From positions 1-22,572 of IMG/VR virus record IMGVR_UViG_3300033182_000320: 22,572 nt of DNA. One strand, 5' to 3'. Positions 19,215 to 22,572 of the stretch are shown piece by piece (position 1 is the stretch's first letter; the number at the start of each line of letters is the position of its first letter). This DNA is from a virus. A program made the position numbers and the translations under genes. Below the pieces are notes generated by a model, which was not told where the DNA came from, did not search any database, and saw nothing but the letters and a program-made list of their open reading frames with translations.

Positions 19215-20308
19215 TGACTATTTTCGTTGTAGACATTGAAGCAGTTGACACACGTTATACTAAGCAATGGAAGGATCATCTTCCTAGGCAATTGCGTCAT
19301 GCTACCAACGAAGAAGTCGTTGTAATTAGCGGAGGAGAGACGCCTCAGGCTACAACGCCTGGGGCTTTCTTAAACTTTGGCGGTACTAACGTTTATAAAA
19401 GTAAACAGTTAGAAACTATTGGTGAAATGTTTTGCACAGGAAAAATAAAAGATGGTGACTATTTCCTATATACTGACGCTTGGAATCCGACGGTTATACA
19501 ACTTCGTTACATGGCTGAGTTACTCGGTGTGGATGTCAGAATTGGCGGCTTATGGCACGCTGGCAGCTACGATCCTCATGACTTCCTTGGCCGTTTAATT
19601 GGTGATAAGCCGTGGGTACGACATGCCGAAAAAAGCATGTTTTATGTGTATGACCACAACTTCTTTGCCAGCGATTTTCACATCGATATGTTTATCAGAA
19701 CATTATTTGGTTTTGAGAATCCTTGGGTAGAAGAAGATGTTGCGGAAGCACTTGCAGGCGAAGATCCTAAATTTAAGCGTGTAGGCTGGCCTATGGAATA
19801 CCTAAGCGAAAGTCTTGCAAGTTATAAAGGAATGGAGAAACGAAATCTTATCGTTTTCCCGCATCGTATTGCTCCAGAAAAGCAAGTGAATATTTTCCGC
19901 AGTTTATCTGAAAGATTACCGCAGTATGAATTTGTAATTTGTCAGGAACGCAGTCTTACTAAAAATGAATATCATAATTTATTAGGCGAAGCAAAATTAG
20001 TGTTCAGTGCTAACTTACAAGAAACGCTTGGCATCAGTTGGTACGAAGGAGCACTTGTTGGTGCTATTCCGATGGTCCCAGATCGATTAAGTTATTCAGA
20101 AATGGCATTGGACGAATTTAAATATCCGAGCGATTGGACTACTGATTTTGAACACTATCGAGAGCACATTGACGAAGTAGCAAATCGTATCGTAGGATAT
20201 ATGGAAAACTATAATACATATCTACCTATATTAGAAAAGCAAGTTAGTAAATTAAAGAAAGACTATTTCAGCGGAGCGGCATTATATGACGCAATCAAGC
20301 AAAGATAA
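19214..20308 (+). CDS. GT-B-fold glycosyltransferase (GT4-like)
   Basis: The protein has 364 residues. The C-terminal half shows the GT4-type pattern: NLIVFPHRIAPEKQVNIFRS (about 211-230), ERLPQYEFVICQ, GEAKLVFSANLQETLGISWY and EGALVGAIPMVPDRL, with an E-x7-E pair at Glu270 and Glu278 that would contact the sugar nucleotide. The N-terminal acceptor domain (GDYFLYTDAWNPTVIQLRYM, GGLWHAGSYDPHDF) is unlike common LPS enzymes. It could glycosylate host surface glycans or modified phage DNA bases; T4 itself uses GT-B enzymes on DNA. The sequence cannot decide. GGGGAG precedes the ATG. A terminator-like hairpin sits inside the gene at codons 43-52. Confidence 0.8.
   Translation: MTIFVVDIEAVDTRYTKQWKDHLPRQLRHATNEEVVVISGGETPQATTPGAFLNFGGTNVYKSKQLETIGEMFCTGKIKDGDYFLYTDAWNPTVIQLRYMAELLGVDVRIGGLWHAGSYDPHDFLGRLIGDKPWVRHAEKSMFYVYDHNFFASDFHIDMFIRTLFGFENPWVEEDVAEALAGEDPKFKRVGWPMEYLSESLASYKGMEKRNLIVFPHRIAPEKQVNIFRSLSERLPQYEFVICQERSLTKNEYHNLLGEAKLVFSANLQETLGISWYEGALVGAIPMVPDRLSYSEMALDEFKYPSDWTTDFEHYREHIDEVANRIVGYMENYNTYLPILEKQVSKLKKDYFSGAALYDAIKQR
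19342..19371 (+). terminator. Intragenic terminator-like hairpin
   Basis: GCCTCAGGC (19342-19350) and GCCTGGGGC (19357-19365) pair over nine base pairs with one U-G wobble around the loop TACAAC, followed by TTTCTT. This is the layout of an intrinsic terminator. It is one of the most GC-rich stems in the window, yet lies about 130 bases inside an intact open reading frame. It may attenuate read-through or protect RNA, or it may simply encode the protein. Confidence 0.4.
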
Positions 20309-20663
20309 AAACGAATCATTAACTATTACAACCGATACTGGTAGTTATACTATTGATTTGAACAATACCTACGGTACCACTACTACTTATATTACCACTG
20401 GCACAGATTATTATAATATAAATGACCCTAGCATAGATTGGGGAAGTATTACTATTGACGGAGACAATGACTACGACAATTTAGTTGGTAATATTAATAT
20501 ATTTGATGGATATATCGATAAAGACGAAATTGAAAAAATGTGCAAAGAATATCCAGCATTAGAAAAAGTTTGGCGCAACTTCAAAAGCGTATACGATATG
20601 TGTAAACAAGATTACGAAGGCAAGAAAAAGGCAGGTGAAATAGATGATGACATTCCATTCTAA
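20286..20663 (+). CDS. Small protein with bacterial SSB-like C-terminal tip (DDDIPF)
   Basis: The protein has 125 residues and overlaps the upstream gene by 23 bases; CGGAG lies about ten bases before the ATG. The first 80 residues are rich in Thr, Tyr, Asp and Asn with beta-like alternation (SLTITTDTGSYTIDLNNTYG, DYYNINDPSIDWGSITIDGD). The rest is helical and charged (EEIEKMC-type KDEIEKMCKEYPALEKVWRN). The last six residues, DDDIPF, are identical to the tip of E. coli SSB, which recruits many host replication and repair proteins. An OB-fold is not evident, so it may be a tip-bearing mimic rather than a true SSB. The tip codons overlap the start of the next gene in another frame. Confidence 0.75.
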   Translation: MTQSSKDKNESLTITTDTGSYTIDLNNTYGTTTTYITTGTDYYNINDPSIDWGSITIDGDNDYDNLVGNINIFDGYIDKDEIEKMCKEYPALEKVWRNFKSVYDMCKQDYEGKKKAGEIDDDIPF

Positions 20664-21084
20664 ATTCTTAAACTGGCTTGAGAAGCATGGCAGAAAGCGT
20701 GTAGTAATGGATCGATATAATAACGAACCTTACTTAACTCGCTATTACTTATTTTTAAAAGATCGCAAATGGTTTCCGTTTAACGTCTTTCTACACAACT
20801 TCCACAAAGGCGATTTAGATGACCTCCATGATCATCCTTGGCCTTATTTCACTCTTATTCTTCGTGGTGGGTATTGGGAGCATACTCCAAAAGGTAAATT
20901 CTGGCGGGCGCCTGGTCATTTTAGATTCTGTGGTTCTCGGAGTCTTCATAGGATTGAGCTCGATCCTGGTGTTAATACTTGGACGTTATTTGTTCCAGGG
21001 CCTCATCTAAGAGAATGGGGATTCATTCGCAAAGGCGAATGGGTACAGCATGAACAATACCTGAAAGAAAAGTATGAGCGATAA
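20644..21084 (+). CDS. Cupin-fold protein with HDHPWP metal motif
   Basis: The protein has 146 residues from the ATG at 20644 (a second ATG follows at 20647), with AGGTG at 20634-20638. It overlaps the upstream gene by 20 bases. The core has LDDLHDHPWPYFTLILRGGY (His62, His64), GHFRFCGSRSLHRIEL (His102) and TWTLFVPGPHLREWGF. The His pattern fits a cupin barrel with a bound metal ion, related in look to small dioxygenase-like cupins. The substrate is unknown. The C-terminal end (GEWVQHEQYLKEKYER) is helical. The gene is not a close relative of the cupin at 12955. Its stop overlaps the next gene by 11 bases. Confidence 0.75.
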   Translation: MMTFHSKFLNWLEKHGRKRVVMDRYNNEPYLTRYYLFLKDRKWFPFNVFLHNFHKGDLDDLHDHPWPYFTLILRGGYWEHTPKGKFWRAPGHFRFCGSRSLHRIELDPGVNTWTLFVPGPHLREWGFIRKGEWVQHEQYLKEKYER

Positions 21085-21313
21085 TTGGTCTGTTACTAGT
21101 GGCACATTTCCTGTAGAACATACTCTCAAGGTAGAAGGTCGTGCTATTATACAGGATAGAGATATACTACAAGAGCTTGACGAAATGCGTGATGCTCTGT
21201 TATTATTAAAGCGTGATGTAGATATGGAATCTAAGTATCCTAAGTTACGAGAACTAAAGGATGCTTACGAAGAACAACTTGAAAAATATAAAACTTGGGA
21301 AGCATTAAAATGA
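21074..21313 (+). CDS. Small coiled-coil hypothetical protein
   Basis: The protein has 79 residues and overlaps the cupin gene by 11 bases; GAAAGAAAAG lies before the ATG. A short beta-like start (SVTSGTFPVEHTLKVEGRAI) is followed by one long helix with coiled-coil pattern (ILQELDEMRDALLLLKRDVD, then LRELKDAYEEQLEKYKTWEA). No family is recognised. The C-terminus overlaps the next start (ATGA). Confidence 0.65.
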   Translation: MSDNWSVTSGTFPVEHTLKVEGRAIIQDRDILQELDEMRDALLLLKRDVDMESKYPKLRELKDAYEEQLEKYKTWEALK

Positions 21314-21582
21314 ACTGGCTTAAAAGAAAACTACGCAAATGGATACTCGAAGCAAACGAGGAAGTAATGCTATCAACTATTTCTATTAGAGAAGATGATC
21401 GTATGGATGCAGATCCCGTCCTAAACTTCCGTGTGTTTAGCGCAGTAGGCGGACAGGTAGTAGAGTTTAGACGTTATGATCGTGTAAAGGACCGTAGCGA
21501 TACTACTACATACATCATTCAAAAGGATGAAGACTTTGGTGAAAAGATTAGTAAAATAGCAAACTTGGAGATGTTAAAATGA
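21310..21582 (+). CDS. Small hypothetical protein
   Basis: The protein has 90 residues from the ATG at 21310, which overlaps the upstream TGA; a start at 21295 would only add five residues from inside the previous gene. The N-terminus is basic (MNWLKRKLRKWILEANEE), then beta-like segments follow (LSTISIREDDRM, LNFRVFSAVGGQVVEFRRYD) and a helical end (FGEKISKIANLEMLK). No motif or membrane segment is visible and no family is recognised. It is coupled by ATGA to the phosphoribosyltransferase gene. Confidence 0.65.
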   Translation: MNWLKRKLRKWILEANEEVMLSTISIREDDRMDADPVLNFRVFSAVGGQVVEFRRYDRVKDRSDTTTYIIQKDEDFGEKISKIANLEMLK

Positions 21583-22130
21583 TTAAAAAACATTATTATT
21601 CTTGGCAGGACGTAGAGCGAGCTTGTACTAATATCGCTCTACAAATGTACAAAGATGCGTGGCGTCCTGACTACATTGTAGGCATTACACGAGGCGGTAA
21701 TGTTCCTGCTACTATTCTGTCTAATATGTTAGGTGTCCGTTGCGAAGCACTAAAAGTTAGTTTGCGTGACGATAATATGGGCCCGGAAAGCAATCTTTGG
21801 ATGGCAGAGGATGCGTTTGGTTATATACCAGAAAACGAACGTAACGGTTCACGCTGGGATCCTAGTGTTCGCAAAAATATCCTTATCGTAGATGATATTA
21901 ATGATACTGGTGCTACACTAGACTGGATTAAAGAAGATTGGCAGTCTGGGTGTTTTCCTAACGAAGAATACGTTTGGCAAGGAATTTGGGGGCAAAGTGT
22001 TCGCTTTGCTGTATTAACAGATAACTTATCTAGCAAGTTTAGTCAATGTATTAATTACTGTGCTGACACAGTCAATAAAGCTGAAGAAGATGTTTGGCTA
22101 GTTTATCCTTGGGAAAATGTAGGACAATGA
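21579..22130 (+). CDS. Phosphoribosyltransferase-fold protein, probably purine-type
   Basis: The protein has 183 residues. The PRPP-binding loop is ILIVDDINDTGATLDWI (103-113). The nearby N-terminal GITRGGNVPATILSNMLGVR (about 35-53) supplies the PP-loop of xanthine/hypoxanthine-type phosphoribosyltransferases. Between them lie LKVSLRDDNMGPE and PENERNGSRWDP, with a flexible hood. Members transfer phosphoribosyl from PRPP to a purine base, or act as regulators. A phage could use it for nucleotide salvage, and next to TGT and QueD-like genes it may handle a modified purine. The acidic pair Asp105-Asp106 is kept. ATGA joins it to both neighbours. A strong inverted repeat lies just inside the gene. 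Confidence 0.8.
   Translation: MIKKHYYSWQDVERACTNIALQMYKDAWRPDYIVGITRGGNVPATILSNMLGVRCEALKVSLRDDNMGPESNLWMAEDAFGYIPENERNGSRWDPSVRKNILIVDDINDTGATLDWIKEDWQSGCFPNEEYVWQGIWGQSVRFAVLTDNLSSKFSQCINYCADTVNKAEEDVWLVYPWENVGQ
21612..21642 (+). repeat. Perfect 9-bp inverted repeat inside the phosphoribosyltransferase start
   Basis: GTAGAGCGA at 21612-21620 and TCGCTCTAC at 21634-21642 are exact reverse complements with a 13-base loop, beginning 33 bases after the ATG. The transcript could fold here. No T-run follows. It overlaps coding sequence, so chance cannot be dismissed. Confidence 0.35.
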
Positions 22131-22498
22131 CAGATACATACGAAAAGGCACGAGAAGAAGGTAGAGCACCTTGGACCGAAGTTGAAGTAGGTACTCGAGA
22201 TTTTATTATATTTCGTGATATATATCCTGTAACAGAAGGACATACGCTTATTGTTCCAAGAGAAAATACAATCGAAAATATTAATAAATGTTTTAAATTC
22301 GCTTTAGAGATGGGTAACCAAAATGTGTTAAGCGATAAAACTAACATTACAGGATACAATATAGGAATTAATATTGGCCAAAGTGCAGGACAAACTTGTA
22401 TGTATCCTCATGTACATTTAATATTTAGACGTGACGGTGACATGGAAGATCCAAGAGGTGGTGTCCGTGGCGTTATTCCTGACAAGCAAAAATATTAA
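22127..22498 (+). CDS. HIT-family protein with altered histidine triad
   Basis: The protein has 123 residues from the ATG at 22127, which overlaps the upstream TGA; the ATG at 22094 lies in the previous gene and adds an unlikely tail. The HIT layout is clear: FIIFRDIYPVTEGHTLIVPR (His39), GYNIGINIGQSAGQT, then MYPHVHLIFR. The normal triad HxHxH reads Tyr93-x-His95-x-His97, so the first His is replaced by Tyr; the middle His, which is the nucleophile in HINT enzymes, is kept. HIT proteins hydrolyse or transfer nucleoside monophosphate groups. The Tyr may reduce or alter activity. The C-terminus DPRGGVRGVIPDKQKY may be a phage-type tail. It is the last complete gene of the operon. Confidence 0.82.
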   Translation: MTDTYEKAREEGRAPWTEVEVGTRDFIIFRDIYPVTEGHTLIVPRENTIENINKCFKFALEMGNQNVLSDKTNITGYNIGINIGQSAGQTCMYPHVHLIFRRDGDMEDPRGGVRGVIPDKQKY

Positions 22499-22505
22499 TA
22501 AACAC

Positions 22506-22534
22506 TTGACAAAACCTAAATAAGTGTGTATAAT
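22506..22534 (+). promoter_or_regulatory. Perfect sigma70-type promoter at the right edge
   Basis: TTGACA at 22506-22511, a 17-base spacer and TATAAT at 22529-22534 match consensus exactly. The spacer carries CTAAATAA at 22516-22523, at the same offset as in the 9242 promoter. An ATG lies 53 bases after the start of the -35 box, the same distance as at dsbA. It would drive the genes beyond the right edge. Confidence 0.85.
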
Positions 22535-22547
22535 TAAAACAATAAGG

Positions 22548-22555
22548 TATAAATA
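22548..22555 (+). promoter_or_regulatory. Perfect T4 late-promoter motif TATAAATA
   Basis: TATAAATA is identical to the T4 late promoter core. It lies 14 bases after the -10 box of the sigma70 promoter and 4 bases before an ATG at 22559. If used, transcription would begin about at or after that ATG, so it would serve a later start or an untranslated leader. The motif is short and the region is AT-rich. Confidence 0.4.
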
Positions 22556-22558
22556 TAG

Positions 22559-22572
22559 ATGCTACACAAAGG
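22559..22572 (+). CDS. Possible start of the next gene, cut by the window edge
   Basis: ATG CTA CAC AAA opens a frame that runs to the edge. The only support is its position: it is 53 bases after TTGACA and 30 after TATAAT, as with the starts at 9295 and 14038, and TAAGG lies at 22543-22547. Only four codons are visible, so the product is unknown. Confidence 0.35.

Noticed and set aside
20819-21010. Very hydrophobic + strand frame in the second cupin gene
   Set aside because: It looks like a membrane peptide, but it is an alternate frame of conserved His-motif codons and lacks a ribosome-binding site.
1-22572. tRNA genes, CRISPR arrays, insertion sequences and riboswitches
   Set aside because: No tRNA cloverleaf, spaced direct repeats, transposase or terminal repeats were seen; a preQ1-type leader was looked for near the TGT-like and QueD-like genes without success.

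Overview
The window looks like part of the genome of a marine T4-like myovirus (tailed phage, relative of T4-like cyanophages and SAR11 myophages). The evidence is a complete T4-type family B DNA polymerase (gp43-like), a gp45-like sliding clamp, a DsbA-like DNA-binding protein, an AT-rich sequence, and genes that all lie on the + strand, mostly joined by ATGA, TAATG or short overlaps. The host cannot be named from the sequence: no photosystem gene, tRNA or integrase is visible. No stretch longer than 300 bases lacks a gene.

Region 1 (1-9245) is a run of probable virion or head-interior genes. Many products begin with a short MK..EIL.E-type segment ending in a hydrophobic-x-Glu site. This resembles the T4 capsid-targeting sequence cut off by the prohead protease. 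Behind such leaders lie coiled-coil proteins, a 761-residue protein with a peptidoglycan-binding domain and internal duplications, a protein with several repeated cleavage-like sites, and an iron/manganese superoxide dismutase homologue that keeps all four metal ligands. A HAD-family phosphatase lies between these genes. Small reusable modules (two Cys-containing basic tags and a DUF3008-like tail) sit at the ends of some of these proteins.

Region 2 (9242-14769) is the replication block. A textbook sigma70 promoter leads into dsbA, two tandemly duplicated small membrane proteins, DNA polymerase, a 49-residue ORF, a cupin, a sugar-nucleotide-type SDR enzyme, and then the sliding clamp with its own likely promoter.

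Region 3 (14769-22498) is accessory metabolism. It holds a TGT/DpdA-like transglycosylase, a Gfo/Idh/MocA oxidoreductase, a medium-chain dehydrogenase, a QueD-like T-fold protein, a GT-B glycosyltransferase, a small protein ending in the bacterial SSB tip DDDIPF, a second cupin, a phosphoribosyltransferase and a HIT protein. Together they could support modification of DNA bases or glycans, but substrates are unknown. The window ends in another promoter and the possible start of a further gene.

Three promoters (before dsbA, before the clamp and at the right edge) have the -35 box exactly 53 bases and the -10 box exactly 30 bases before an ATG. Two of them also share CTAAATAA at the same place in the spacer.
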